From Lutraria lutraria (Eukaryota > Mollusca > Bivalvia > Venerida > Mactridae): a DNA stretch of 64,000 bases. The notes beneath the pieces are model-generated. The model was not told the origin of the DNA and searched no databases. It saw nothing but the letters and a program-made list of their open reading frames with translations. The position numbers were made by a program, and so were the translations under genes. The DNA lies in the NCBI GenBank assembly GCA_964023205.1, contig OZ026848.1:29871912-29935911 (forward strand). The letters are read 5' to 3'. Shown here piece by piece: positions 1 to 13,246 of this stretch; the first letter of the stretch is position 1, and each line of letters starts with the position of its first letter.

Positions 1-540
1 TACTCTTTCTTATATGTGTGAGTATAGTTTAAAGCGAAACATGTGTTTCAAGCCGTGAAATAATAAATAGCATTCCGTGTCAATTATTCAGTGTACGTTT
101 GTTCCTAAACTGATTTCTGTTCTTAACAAAAGTATGTGTAAAAAATCGACATTTGGCACATAGTTACCGCCATTGGCGAACTTGCAACGTCAAAACAAAC
201 AAATAAACACTGAATGTGTTAAACTACATAGAGATAAACTCATTAATAACAAGTAGAACACTGTGTTATGTTTCTGTTTCATATTATCTGCATTCTACCT
301 AAACAATCGTTTTCCACACATGTTTTAACACATGAATACATAAAACATTGTTTACAATCATAGTTCATTACAATATCCGAGTATTTGTTCGTGCCATCCA
401 ACAGGCATATGTCAATAGTTAATTAACATTATATCTGAATCAAACTTCTGAAAGCACTCACGGAAATTGAACGTACATCCACTTGCACTGCAGTATAGAA
501 CGGAAACCTACGGAATCCTGTTAGTGCCATGTCGAATGTC
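1..540. other. No gene recognised
   Basis: AT-rich DNA with no convincing frame, RNA gene or repeat visible to me. Confidence 0.5.
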
Positions 541-558
541 GTCCGTCGCCCCACAAAC

Positions 559-807
559 GCGACGCACGACAACGCGATACGACAATGCGACAACGCGATA
601 CGACAATGCGACAACGCGATACGACGGACGACAATGCGATACGACGGACGACAATGCGATACGACATTTGTCAAAATGTCGTGATGTTGATCGGTCAATT
701 TTGGCACGATATATTACAATGTCGTATCGCATTGTCGAGCGTCGTATCGCGTTGTCGCATTGTCGTATCGCGTTGTCGCATTGTCGTATCGCGTTGTCGT
801 GCGTCGC
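559..807. mobile_element. Fold-back element with 87-bp inverted arms made of short tandem repeats
   Basis: The left arm 559-645 and right arm 721-807 are inverted copies of each other, with 2 mismatches in 87 by my reading. Each arm is itself a tandem array of CGCGATACGACAATGCGACA-like units of about 21 bp. A third partial left-type arm lies at 827-852. The 75-base centre includes an extra arm unit. Several apparent frames through here are artefacts of the repeat. Confidence 0.85.
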
Positions 808-859
808 ATGTCGCTGAAATGCAGGACACGACGCACGACAACGCGATACGACACAGAGA

Positions 860-1525
860 AAAACACAGCACAAAACTTGCATGGCGGATGTAGAAAAAGG
901 TAGAAATTTGGTCCGCATAAAAATATATGCACGCCGAGCGAGTGACGGTTACGGAAAGCGGAACTATCGTTCAGTTTTCGAAAACGACAAAAAGCAACAT
1001 ACATTGTAATTTATATTACTGAAGAAAGGTCCGATTTTTTATTGCCCCTACGGTTAGGGTAATCCAAAAACGTCAGAAACAAATGGATATAAGACTTTTC
1101 AAGTATTCAAGTTTGATTATAACGACGTGGCAGCCACAGTAACATTTATGTATAGATTAATAAGCCTCTGTTGTTAACTGCCAGTTTGTCAATTAACGTT
1201 TCAGTGTATTAATATATCAATTGTATCATTCCATTGATAATATAACACATGAAGTAAAATCTATGTTAAGTTCGGCATCATAGAGTGTATACGTTGTATT
1301 ACTTATAACTAAACAATTGAAAAGGTGATCATATAGCTGCTTTGCATTTACTATTTTAGTTTCAATTTTACATTGCTTAAAAGTGTGGGTGCAGACATGT
1401 GTATTGATATTGTGTAATTGCATCCTTAGTTTTCATTGAAATGAGGGTTCCTTTGAAAAATGGATTACTCCCAAAGACTTCAATGCAAATGTAAAGGGGA
1501 ATAGCTCTGTGGATATCATTGACGT
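860..1525. other. Unannotated stretch with a short repeat match
   Basis: Mostly unremarkable. 1447-1510 (ATTACTCCCAAAGACTTCAA and on) resembles 40.83-40.89 kb, part of the TIR element interior. Confidence 0.4.
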
Positions 1526-1527
1526 AA

Positions 1528-1965
1528 AATAGCACGTCGTCTTATTTGCAAACGATGTCAAAAGAATAGCATGTCGTCTTATTTACAAACGATGTCGTAA
1601 GAATAACACGTAGTTGTATTTTGCATAACGGTGTCGTAAGAATAACACGTCGTCTTATTTACAAACGATGCCGTGAAAATAGCATGTCGTCTTTTTTGTA
1701 CAACGGTGTCGTGATAATAGAACGTCATCTTATTCACAATCAGTGTCGTAAGAATAACACGTCGTTGTATTTGCATAACGGTGACGTAAGAATAACACGT
1801 CGTCTTATTTACAAACGGTGCCGTGAGAATAGCATGTCGTCTTTTTTGTACAACGGTGTCGTGATAATAGAACGTCATCTTATTCACATTCAGTGTCGTG
1901 AGAATAACACGTCGTTTTATTTACCCAACGCTGTCGTAAGAATCACAAGTTGTTGTATTTACTAA
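1528..1965. repeat. 38-bp satellite with a four-monomer higher-order unit
   Basis: About eleven monomers of 37-39 bp (pattern AACACGTCGTCTTATTTACA and on). Four distinct monomers alternate, giving a higher-order unit of 151 bp (1605-1755) and 150 bp (1756-1905), which are closer to each other than neighbouring monomers are. Divergence grows toward both ends. Confidence 0.9.
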
Positions 1966-2676
1966 CGGTAATCGGCTAATGCAGAAATGATATATTCATA
2001 TCATATTTCCATAGAAACCGGTCAAAAAGTGTCACCTAGCGGAGCAGTATGTTGTTCGTTGATGTTATTTTCTGTATTGCTCCGATAATATTGTATATTA
2101 AGTTATGCAATTTACATAACTGCAATGCTGACTCATTTACAATTCCGAAAAAGGCAATAATGTTACATTTTGCCGTCAATAAATCTTAAAAGATGCGTTT
2201 ACTAAACAAATGACCATTTTTTTCTGGAGGAAACACCTTAATCGTTTACCATTAAATAAAAATTACCATTTAGAACGAGACTATTTTTAATATGAACAAA
2301 TGGTTGTCATTGACAGTCACAAAAATCGCACAACTGAAGCAGGTTTATACCAATAAAGCAGGCGCAAGAATCCATCCTAGTATGTCCTAATATAATCCAA
2401 TAATTCTCCATGTTAGATTCAGTCAAAATCGAAGTACAAATTGTATTTTAAAAGACATTTGTTAGTCTGGCGAATTTTTTTATAGAATAGCATGAACATC
2501 CTTCATGTAATTGTTCTTCCACACACGATAAATTGTGTCATAACACATTTCTTTGATTAATGTAAACACAGATTGCTGTTTTAAGCTTAAAATTATACCC
2601 CATGGTTTTAAATAAGAATAGTTTTATCCTATTGATAATGTTTGGGATCAATTATTGCTTATGTAAAATGTAAAGA

Positions 2677-2995
2677 GGTGGATCGATGGTCTAGTGGTAT
2701 AGCGTTGTGCTAGTGACTGATAGGTCATGGGGTCGTTTCTTTGCCCCGCCTTCCGGTATTTCCAAGACGCTTTTCAGTGTCCCCATCCCAACTACAAAGC
2801 GTATTACCGTCTTGATAAATACAGGAATAGGAATGAGGCATGAATAGGTGCTTTACACTGGGCTGGGCACGATAAAGAACCAGGAACTATTCCAAACACT
2901 GCCTGGTTCTCATGTATCTTCTCTCCCGCTTTCTGGGATGGCCCTTAAATGGCCATAGCTGTCGAATTGACCGTTAAACAAAGGATAAACAAACT
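2677..2995 (+). mobile_element. tRNA-derived SINE (family A), near full length
   Basis: The head carries an A-box-like GGTCTAGTGGTATAGCG and a degraded B box. The body has CTTTTCAGTGTCCCCATCCCA, followed by a hairpin-forming tail (AACCAGGAACT ... GCCTGGTTCT) and the terminal motif GACCGTTAAACAAA. The same order recurs at 39.5 kb and in many partial copies. Confidence 0.8.
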
Positions 2996-3278
2996 ACCAT
3001 GAATATAATGGGCAAAGATGTTTAAAATGTGTCAGCTTAGACATGAAGCGGGCCGCTAAGCTTGGTATAGTATACAAAAGTCATTTACATATTTTTATAG
3101 AAATGTTAAAAATCAAATACTAGCAGATTGTGTTCGTATGTTCAAAACGAAATTGGAACTAATCGAAAGACGGCTAATGTATAATGCAATGAACGTAAAT
3201 GTAATTGTCTTATGTCTCAGCAAAACATTCTTATGTTACAATATTCGAGGTGTATAGTCAGACTTCATGATACCGGTG

Positions 3279-3872
3279 GCCCCATGATACCGGTGTAAAC
3301 ACGAATCTCGCGATATTTCCATTATAACGCCATCTAGCAGACTGAATGTTTACAGGTAACTTTTCGGAAATTTTATCACTTCAATGCGTACAAAAAATTC
3401 CGTATATTTTGCTAACATAGAACGAACTCTGATGTTCATTTATTTTACCGCCATTTCGCTCTATTTGCAGTCTGTTACTAACTTAATCCTACCCTTACTC
3501 TCCATTTTATATATTTGTCTCTTTTGCAATGAAATATTGCACAAATCTGACAGTTAATGATGCCATCAACAAATGATAAACAAAGGTAATCAATTTCGTC
3601 GGGAAAAATCGAATGGTGCAATACATATTTAGTAATTTGTTTACGTGTACACCGGTTGCATGGAGTTGTCTCCCGCGACGATCTTTCAAACATGTACTGA
3701 TATTGACACTTAAAACATTGACATTTCGATAGTCAGAAAGTTTTCACCGATCATGAAGTAAATATAAGATGTGAATGAATGAGTAATGTTTAATATGTTG
3801 TGTATATTAGTAGCAATTTCTTCATTTAAATGACATTTTCTATTAGTACACCGGTAGCGTGGGGACCCATCC
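3279..3872. mobile_element. Possible short-TIR element
   Basis: GGCCCCATGATACCGGTGTA at 3279 and TACACCGGTAGCGTGGGGAC near 3850 are imperfect inverted repeats (about 16 of 20). The interior has no coding sign. Target-site duplications were not found. Confidence 0.3.
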
Positions 3873-4708
3873 TATATTTCTTTTACACATTTTGTATTCA
3901 ATTAGTCTCGTCACATGGTACATTTATTCGTAACTTATAAAGCCAACGAATATGTCAGACGTCACAGTTAGACGGGACATTGGTAAAGGAATCTGCCCTC
4001 TGGGCCACTTGGAGAGGATCATTGAACGAAATAATATCTTACACAGTCGGATACATAAATCTGTGGTGTGAATGTTGTCCGGAAATTAGACATATGAATT
4101 TCCAAGTATTTTTGTATTATTTTGTGGAGAGAACCTGAGTGGTCAGTAAGTCCGGCACTAAGGAAGATTAATTGACATATATTTTTACAAGTTCGTGGCA
4201 ATTACATCTGTAACCTACTTGCGCTAAATTGCGCCAGCCACATCTACAATGTCAATTAGAGTGACATTCTATCGAGACAGTTTCAATAGCGAATCGCTAT
4301 AGTTCTGTGAACAGATGCAATAAGCCATACAGATGAAGAGATTGACACCATTTTTAAAGGGAATGGATAGTGTGAATTACGACTATAGACGTTCAAAGTA
4401 GGCGTTCTTTTGACATAAAATACAGCAAATTGTAACCATGCACATCTATTGAAGAAGTCTGAAATGTCTCTTCTGTTAAATTCATCCTATTGGTGTCGAT
4501 ATACTAGTCTGGGTAGAAATAATGCACATGGTGTTTTAAGGCAATTTTTTGTCTATGCTCTACAAATGGTGGGGATGGAACATTTTATATTTGGCTCATA
4601 AAATCTAACACTTGCAGACTATGATATCGTTAAATACATTTACACAGATCAAATATTATAGAACCGAACTACTTCGTCTAAATAAAGTCTTATTGAAAGA
4701 TTAAAAAA

Positions 4709-4804
4709 TAACCAGGTAGAACCATTTGAAATAGAGAAGGGATATAAATGCCTGGTTCTCCTGTATCTTATCTTCCCTCTCCATGGGGCGGGGGACCATT
4801 ATAC
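4709..4804 (+). mobile_element. SINE family A tail fragment
   Basis: Shows the tail hairpin AACCAGG...CCTGGTTCTCCTGTATC, the TCTTCCCTCT tract and GGGGCGG, then breaks off. Head and body are missing. Confidence 0.65.
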
Positions 4805-6859
4805 AACAGATGAAAAGCAACACAATGCTTACATGCTGTCCATGTACATGTGTACTTTTCCATACTCTACATATGTTTATATTATTCAATCACACCCTGA
4901 AAACGTGTAATTCAGCAGTATACTTAACACCTACTGCAGTATACTTAAATAGTTTTATAACGAAATACAGAACGCCAAAGCCATAGAACAAATAATAGCC
5001 ATTAAAACATTAATACCAAGATTGAATCGTGAATTTCTCGTATATAGCCTAACATTTAATATAACAAATACCACCTTTCAGAAACATATGCACAGAATAC
5101 CGCTAACTTGACAATAAAGAAACAAAAAATCCATTCTGGTGTAATTTAGAACACTATTAGTTCCAGCCAATTAATCCCCACTGGATTCTGTAAAGTACCC
5201 AAGTACAAATTGTATTTTAAGAGCTATTTATTGGTGAAGTGTATTTCTCCAGGGACACTTATACGATCGTTTCAGGAATAAGGTTGAATGCCCCGTACTA
5301 AATTGCCCGGATTAAGGTCAATGTCGTTAAGGTAACTACGTAAATGACACATTAAAAAAAACTGAACTGCAGATTGCTTTACTTCCACAATAGAACATGA
5401 GATGTGCTAGATTTTTACCGAGAGAAAATGTGTAAGTTGTTGTATTACTGAGACAGAAGTATATATTACATATGATCGTATTGTCTGCATTCCACGTAAT
5501 ATGTTGAAGAAGTCTTTGAAACGTAAAACCATTATACTGGCAGAACATTACTTGTTGAGTGTTTTTCTGACAGATTAAAAGCAAAGATTTTAGAACATAT
5601 CCGAAGTAAATTACGTTGTCAATACAGATAACAACTGCAAAAAAAATATAGAAATCACTTACTCAATGACTTTGAATAGTAAGTGCATATACAGACAAAT
5701 TAAAAGAGATGCACCAAAAATGTTCATGCTTTGCAGTGCATTACAACTAAATATTAAATTCGTCATTTCGAAACAAGAGCACAATACACGTTCCATGTGA
5801 CAATTTGTCTGCTATATATAATATGTACAGACGCCGTTTATGAAAAAAAAACCAGGTCGCATCTGGTCTTGTACCATTTCTACTCGTCGATATATCAGTC
5901 TGTATGAAAGGGTTGAACTTTGCAGATGGCTTTTCTACCATTACGTTTTAATTACCTTATGAATTTTTTAGAGAAATACGTGTATATGTCGTCATGTTTG
6001 TGGCTGGGTTGGCCTGTAGCAGTTCTTATCTCTGATGTATGTCTTTTCAAGTATATTCAGAACTCTCAATCAAGTTTACATGTGTGTCATGTACGTAAGT
6101 ACAAACAGTGTGCTGTTTATCTAAAGACAATTGCTACAGTTTGCTAGTTTTCACACAGACATTATTGGCAGAACGAAATCCGTTACATAAAATTGATTGA
6201 AACTTTGCATTAGCATACGATAAGAGAAACATTTTAAGCGAAAAAAATGGGGGCCTCTGATCTCGTAGTTATCAGCCCTTGAATTTGAACTTTTCGCTTT
6301 TTTAGGTCATTTCAAAAGCATTTTACCTATATTTATCTAATAGTATGTAAACACATTCGTATTTAAACATTGCCCTGTAGTATAACGTTATTTTTTTGGG
6401 TTCAACGTCATTTTTTGTCAACAATAATACAGTTTAATATGAACGAGCCGGTTCACCTGTCTAGTTTTCCTTGGCTGTATTCTAAGAAGTACTTGTACTT
6501 ACCCTTCCACATAGAGCGGTTAACTTCCCAACATATGGAGGAAAATTGACATAATTGTTAAATCGTAGCATTTTGTTGTGGATGGCTTATTGCCATATAT
6601 ATGTAAAAAACAAGCCTCAGAATCAATGTGCAAATGTATCTTCACAATGTTTTCAAAATGTTCACTGCCATATACGGTAAACATCACATGTACAAGCACG
6701 TCTACAAGTATTCTGATGATCGACTGTACAAGAGCGCCGTATGTGGCGCCAATGCTCATCTGTTCACCGCCTCAGTGAGATATATAATCCAGTATCCCCC
6801 TAAGAAGTTCATGTTGCTACCTCTTATAGTTTCTGAGTTATAAGCTACATTTTGTACAT

Positions 6860-6960
6860 TAAAGTTTTTGCACGACACAGACGCTGAAGCAGAGACAGAC
6901 GACGCAGTGATCACAATAGCTAGACTTTTTCTTCGAAAACAGACGAGCTGAAATAGAATA
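6860..6960. repeat. Fragment of a dispersed bivalve-type repeat
   Basis: CAGACGACGCAGTGATCACA followed by ATAGCTAGAC resembles the ends of the repeats at 21.5 and 44.5 kb (GA(C/G)GAC-rich, TGATCACA, then an ...GCT... element). Confidence 0.45.
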
Positions 6961-8182
6961 TTTACGACAATAATTCAACAGACAAATAAAATATCACTTC
7001 TGCTCTTCTAGTGTTCAATTTTGGAAAACATCGCATCGTTTTAGCCGATAAAAGCTTAAATACGCATCATACTTTCTAAAATCACGCGCAGATCTATAAA
7101 CAAAATAGGATAAGTGTCATACCTAATATTTCAAATATTCACACAAGGCCACAGTCAAGACTTAGTGTGTCACAATACCATTAACACGGGATGAAACTTA
7201 CACTATGACCCTGTAACAAAAATGAACTACAGTTGAATGCCGAATGTTCGATATGCCGTGGGAATGTCTGACAATTTCGAACTTTCGCATATTTGCGAGT
7301 ATTTGTAATGTTCTTTGAACGGCAATCTAATAAAGGACTGACGAACCAATTCGAACTTTCAACTCTATAATGTCAAAGAAAAAAACACACATATAGTAAT
7401 TACTTATAAATCAGGTAATCATAAAGGAATCTCAATGGACGTACTTCATCGATGTAGTGTGATAATTCTTTGTGACAGAAATGTTTGCTATGATGTCCGT
7501 ATATGCGTGAGCCAATGGCGTTTCCACCATTTATATTATCATGAACAAATTGGCTAACGGCAGCAGAATTCATTTGGAGGCACAAATCTTTAATTAGGTT
7601 GTCAATATTGTCGCGTACCATTTCGTGATATAATTCAGTATTTGCCCATAGATGATGTTTGTATCAACTTCGAACTTGCCACAGATGTACAAATGAAAGC
7701 ACTGAAGGTCCTGATGGGAAGACTTTGTAAAGAAATGTTGACAAATAGTTTCAAGACATATATGTTTTACCATGTTAATATATGAGGGCAGTTCATTATG
7801 CCATTATGTTAGGACTCTACATACTGTCAATATTTTTGTACTGTGCATATTGTCAATATCTTAGGACCGTGCATCATGTCAACATGTGATGACAGTTCAT
7901 CACTACAAGATATAAGGTAGTTCATTATGTCAACATGTAATCAACAGCCCATAATACCAATCAAGCTAACTTACCCAACAAGAAAAGTGAAGGTCATAAC
8001 CATATTCAAACTACAATACCCAAATATAAATGAAAAGAATATTCTCTTCCTATTGACATCTTAACAAATGAATCAGCAAATGAACTTGAAAATGATACCT
8101 ATCTCCAAATCATCGTTAGGAAGAAGACATTTATTGCTTACACTACGAAAATACTTTAACATTATCTAAGCGTTTTATCTCA

Positions 8183-8374
8183 ATGATTGAATTTGCAGTG
8201 ATCTGAAGTGCGGTGCGTATACGCCGTCTTTCCCGACCGGAAACCTGATTCATTTAAGATTCCGCTGGTGAGTTGGCTGAAATGTAATATAAAGATCTTA
8301 GTTGCGAAGATGAGTAGAAGGAACACTTCGGTCCATGCGAAAACCGAAAACACAGCCAATGAAGTAGCCGACCC
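8183..8374 (-). CDS. Candidate exon: membrane segment of an unidentified protein
   Basis: A 64-codon stop-to-stop minus-strand frame preceded by an AG (CTGCTGAG) usable as acceptor. It reads GSATSLAVFSVFAWTEVFLL... then a hydrophilic tail. The hydrophobic stretch with a glycine, a small residue and a tryptophan resembles the last helix of small four-helix membrane proteins (PMP22/claudin or MARVEL type), but I cannot assign a family. There is no ATG inside, so it would need upstream exons. It may be chance. Confidence 0.2.
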
Positions 8375-8723
8375 TCAGCAGCCATGTAGTTTACATGCAC
8401 TAATTAAGCTTTGCATATTAAGAACTCTTGAGTCTCTATCATTCTAAAATCACAAGCAATTTCATAAATACAACCTTTCAAGTACAGCCATTTTATTTGT
8501 TTACGTAGAACATTTGTACATTTTCCAGAATAAAAGGACATTTCTCAAAGACATAAAATGCATACAAAAGTATTTTTTTTTTAGTTTTAAATGATTAATT
8601 CTAAGCGATTGCCTTCAGTTTGATAACATAAAATAATGTATTCGAACATTCAAGAGAAAAAAACATCGTTGAATGGATTTGTTATCATTACTTCAAATAT
8701 TGCAGCAAAAGCGTCATTTGTAG

Positions 8724-8963
8724 TCAGGTTGTAATGATTATGTAAATATTTGTGATCTTGAAGCACATGGTTTGCATCAGTCTCCAAGCTGTCACATCTA
8801 TTGGATCAATGTAGATTAGTGTGTCGGTGGTTTGCTTGAAATAGGGCACATTGACATTACTCAGTTGACAGTTTGGCGTAAGGTCTATCCGATAATAACA
8901 ATGTATCAGACAGGTTAATCTTGAACAATCGGTTGATGGTATACATGTATATGATGAACACAT
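8724..8963 (-). CDS. Candidate exon or short ORF, unidentified
   Basis: A 79-codon minus-strand frame with balanced composition, including QLSNVNVPYFKQTTDT and IDPIDVTAWRLMQTM. It sits 350 bases upstream (in minus orientation) of the membrane-segment candidate at 8183-8374 and could belong to the same gene. No clear donor or acceptor pair was found, and no family is recognised. Confidence 0.18.
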   Translation of the reverse strand: MCSSYTCIPSTDCSRLTCLIHCYYRIDLTPNCQLSNVNVPYFKQTTDTLIYIDPIDVTAWRLMQTMCFKITNIYIIITT

Positions 8964-9907
8964 TCATCAGGACAGTCAGATGCATTAAGTTCGTTCGTTT
9001 ATTCTGTCAACATTTTTGGGTAGACGTTGTTAGTGAGTAAAGCTATACCTGGCAGCTCTTTATTTGCGGAATAGTTGTGTGTGTATAAAAATCATACAAA
9101 GGTACTTGAATCTAAAAGACGAATATAGGGAGCGACCTTTAAATGTTGATAATAACTATAAATAAAAATGAAAGACAATTCGAACATTTAAAAAAAATCA
9201 AACAATTTTAATGAATAAGGTATAGTTTTCCTATTTCTTGAGGTATATTGTTTATATAACTCTTTGTGAAAGCGATTGGGACATGTTTGAATTAAGCAAA
9301 TAACACATAAACAATAGTTAAAAAGCTCTATAAATGTCTTATCCTCTAGACAACCATTATTGCTAGTTGTATAACATTTTATAGTTAAAATTATCTTTAT
9401 TTCTGTCCTAGTCTGTTCTTATAGAATGATAAATCGCCAGGAGAGAATTTCCCACACTTGATAATTTAAAATAAGACCCAGAGAGACAAGATATCAATTC
9501 AGAACAAGAACGTCTGATCCCGATTTAAAAAATAACTTAGTATAAGACGAGAGCATGTGAACTAAGCCGACCTAAGAAATTCACGAAATTAGATTCCAAC
9601 GAACACCAGCGAAGCCGCAATACTCTTAGCCGGTTTAATAACATTTATTAATTTAATGAATGGCCCTTTGAAAGGAATTCATGACACCAAGATTCCTTCT
9701 TGAACTATTCTTACTTGCATACTTAATGAAAAGGTCACGAAGTATGAATAACTGTTTGACAGGGGGCACAAGTGGCAGAAAATATATGGATGACTTTATG
9801 CTCTAAATAATGAAAGTTTTATTATTTCACTGTAATCAGTGACACCATTTCTTTTAATTACGAAGTGAATATTACACGTCAAATTTGATTTATCTTGTAA
9901 GTTGTAT

Positions 9908-10130
9908 TATGGGTGTTCATTATCCCAAATTCCTATTATCGCTGGTAGCGTGAATAAGGTTTCTTCTCCAAGCAATAATCTAATTGAAGATTTCCCGCGT
10001 GAGTAAATTACCGTGTTAAGCATTGATAATGGTAATCATGCTGACTTGTTATTTGTCAAATATATTATCCAAGACCTTCTCGTTTGCGGTGAAGATTTTT
10101 TATCACGGAACACACTCGTATTTTAAGAAA
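9908..10130. repeat. Dispersed repeat, copy 1 (partner at 14552-14780)
   Basis: Shares TTCATTAT, ATTATCGC.G(G/C)TAGCGTGAATA, TTGAAGATTTCCC and GGTAATC.TG with 14552-14780 in the same order and spacing. No coding potential is seen. Confidence 0.7.
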
Positions 10131-10174
10131 TACCTCGAATTTGACAGTGCTAGTTTCCACTTCTTCCTGTGGTT

Positions 10175-10250
10175 GTAGGTAAATAACAGGAGAATTGTTG
10201 AAAGACGGCGTTAAACCCGAATATCAAACAAACAAACAAACAAACGAAGG
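10175..10250 (+). mobile_element. SINE 3' tail with (CAAA)n
   Basis: GAAAGACGGCGTTAAACCC followed by repeated CAAA is the 3' end style of molluscan tRNA-derived SINEs. Upstream sequence is not clearly a SINE body. Confidence 0.5.
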
Positions 10251-11689
10251 AACAAGTTATGAATATCAGTTAAAGCAGGGTTCAAGTTAACTTTGGTCTA
10301 AAAATAAAGGACGAACCTCTGAAATATAGCATTGTTTTGGACAGAAATATAGGAAAACATAGGACAAATAAAAACAAGAACTAGTATCCTTTTATCCTCC
10401 TCCTCCACGTACAACACCCTTCCCTTTTATAAACAAATTAAATGGAATATACATTACTTCATTACTAAAAAAAGCCTGACTGGTATACATGGTTAGCAAT
10501 GCTCACACAACACGACTAAGATCCTTAAGTGATGTTCTGTATTCATTCATATGCAAAACAACAACAACAGACAGTATGAATAGTAAACTACCTTTTGAAG
10601 CAAAACACAAATGCAACTTTTAAAATATTTACATGTATCTAGAAAAGAAAGTACACTACACTAAATGTTCATTAGGAAACAGTCTGGTGTCATATTTATT
10701 GTCAATATTTTTCTGAATCAAACAAAGATTAAGGAACAATGATACAATTGACTTTCATTGGCTCAACAGGACTGGCAAAAGAAGTTCTACTTTCCAGAGT
10801 TCTAGCCATCTGGATCCATCCATTAGAGTTGTTTTTTCTTGTGTACATGATGTTGTGTTCATGTTGTTTGTAGTGAAATAACATGATCATATAACTACAT
10901 ATATATAAAATATGTAAAAAATAATGTAAGAAATGAAAAACAAAGAATAAAAAATAATTATAAAGAAATCACTCACACACATTAACTATCATTTTAAACA
11001 CATATTTGTTAACAAATCTATAATGTACTCAATCACAGTTAATGTTGCAAACACATTAAAACAATTGATAATTGTCAATATTTCCAATGATTTCTTCATA
11101 CATGTGGCAGTATCATGTGCTGCATCATATCAAGGAATTGTAAGTTACTTTTAAGTTATGAAAATGTATTTTTGACCAAGACATGTAAACAACATAATAA
11201 ATATTGAGCCTAGGACCTGATTAATGACTCAAATCTATGTGGATCTAGCCATGCGGTGTCAAACAATATAGAACATAGTGCAAAATTACACAACATACAG
11301 AACAAGCCTCTGAATAAAGGCACAAGCAACAACACTTATTAATCATGACTAAACACAGGTGTTGATGATGCTGAAAGAATTAAATGTTAATTTTGAAGTA
11401 AATATTGCATAATTACAATACAAACACATGACCAAAAGTGTTTGAAATATGCATAATTTATTTCTGTCTTAGGAATCATACATTTCTTGCTTACTTAGAA
11501 ATATAGGAATTTATAGGAATTTCTTGAAAAAATAGGAACTTTAACTGAAATATAGGAATTTATAGAAATGACCCCAAATTATAGGAATATATAGGAATTT
11601 ATAGAAAATCTGGCGTCCTTATGAATGACACATTGCCTTAGATGGAATGCCTTTAGCCAAATCATCACATAGAACATGTACTGTCAAGG

Positions 11690-11906
11690 ATTCGAGCTCA
11701 CCAAACCCGAGGTCCTTGTCCTACCCGGTTAGTGCCGTCATTTTTGTTTCACTGTGGTTTAACGTCTCACCAACAGCGTAGGTCACTTAGCTACTTTCCC
11801 AGCCTGAGCAGTGGAGAGGAGACCATGTTCGTAAAACGTGGAAAGAATCAACGACCTTTCGTTAGTCACTATAACCACTCGACTATGAAGGCACCATAGT
11901 TCCATC
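11690..11906 (-). mobile_element. tRNA-derived SINE (family B)
   Basis: Read on the minus strand, a tRNA-like head with AGTCGAGTGGTTATAGTGAC is followed by a body ending near CACTGTGGTTTAACGTC (read on plus). The same body motif occurs at 43.49 kb and more weakly at 36.96 and 61.32 kb. Confidence 0.6.
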
Positions 11907-13004
11907 CGTAAAAGGAGGAAGGTTCTGTGGTTGAGAGCTTCTTTAATTGCGACCTATTTCAGAAATATTTCTTGGTCAATAGCTGTGTGCGTATGAAAGG
12001 TAGTGACGCACAATTATCTGTAGAAACTTTGTACTGGAACGCGGACATCGCGGTCCTAAAAATATCAACCAGGTTATTGGTTTATTTAAATATTGAAGAA
12101 GTAAACCTATCGCAGACATAAGTAGAGAATAAAACTGTTGTGCGGCAATTAAGAAATTGAGCATTGTCTAAGTAGTTTGTGTATATTAAATATGTCGTGG
12201 ACCTGTTTCAAATAATTAGTAATATTTTACAATTATATTTAATTAATATGAATCACAAAACATTAATTATTATTTTCCTTTCAGTTAAGTAAAGAATTTA
12301 AACCGTCTTAATTTAGAAAATCTAAAATATGTCTATAATTGTTACTTGCGTTTGTTGTATTTAATCGGTGTTACTCACATACTGTTTGTTTCAGTTGGTT
12401 AAACATTATTTTTTCAACGATATTTTTTCTGGACGAATCATACTTATGAGTATTAGTGTATTATAGCTGTGAGCATATAGTGTAGTGTCTATTACTAAAT
12501 CATGAAGGCATTGCCTAAATAAGTTGTTGGGTGACTATTTGAAGTTCAATGTAGTTGTATGAAAGAGCTCGGATTTATGGTGAATTCGTTAACATTTAGG
12601 GTTGATTCTATTTGATTGGTGTAGGGTATGATATTACCATGTTCTTGTGAACTATATACATGGATTTATTCATTTGTCAAATATTCATGATTGTCATTAT
12701 AATGTGTATTACTCATATCATATAAATATTTTATACTCTTCATAATGGTGAATTGAATAAAATATACAGTCAAATATCCTTTATGAAAAAAGCAACTTCA
12801 TACAAAAAAAACTCAACCAATATGTTTCTTGTAATTCGTCTACCTATATCGTTTTGTTATAGTTGTTCTTGTTATTATACACAGCGGTCGGTTTATATGA
12901 TCATTTTATCTGGACTGTATTCTAACCAGTATTATCTTACCCTTCGACAAGGAGTCGGCAATTTCTCCACATCTGAAGGAAATTCGACATTTTGACAAAG
13001 TTAC

Positions 13005-13075
13005 ATAGAGAGCGAGAATATTACAAGTCCAGCGCACTAACCACTAGACTACGGTCGCAGTTAATTTGCATGCCC
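13005..13075 (-). mobile_element. tRNA-like SINE head fragment
   Basis: The plus strand shows the reverse of an A box (ACTAACCACTAGACTACGG), typical of a SINE head in minus orientation. No body is recognisable. Confidence 0.45.
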
Positions 13076-13246
13076 GACAGTAAATGCACCAACTTGTATA
13101 TCACGTTGAATTTTTTTTATGCTGCAAACATTTTATGTCTTAGACATAGGGCATAGTAACATCATCTGTGGTAGTTAAATGTGCGTCATATCTTAGCAAG
13201 TTTTATCACTGACGTATACTTCTGTATACTTAGACACCTTGAGGGA

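Noticed and set aside
467..1004. Several 92-136 codon frames on both strands
   Set aside because: All arise from the palindromic 21-bp repeat; they recur as the same peptide in mirrored frames.
1579..1965. 102- and 114-codon frames in both directions
   Set aside because: Created by the 38-bp satellite; no independent coding evidence.
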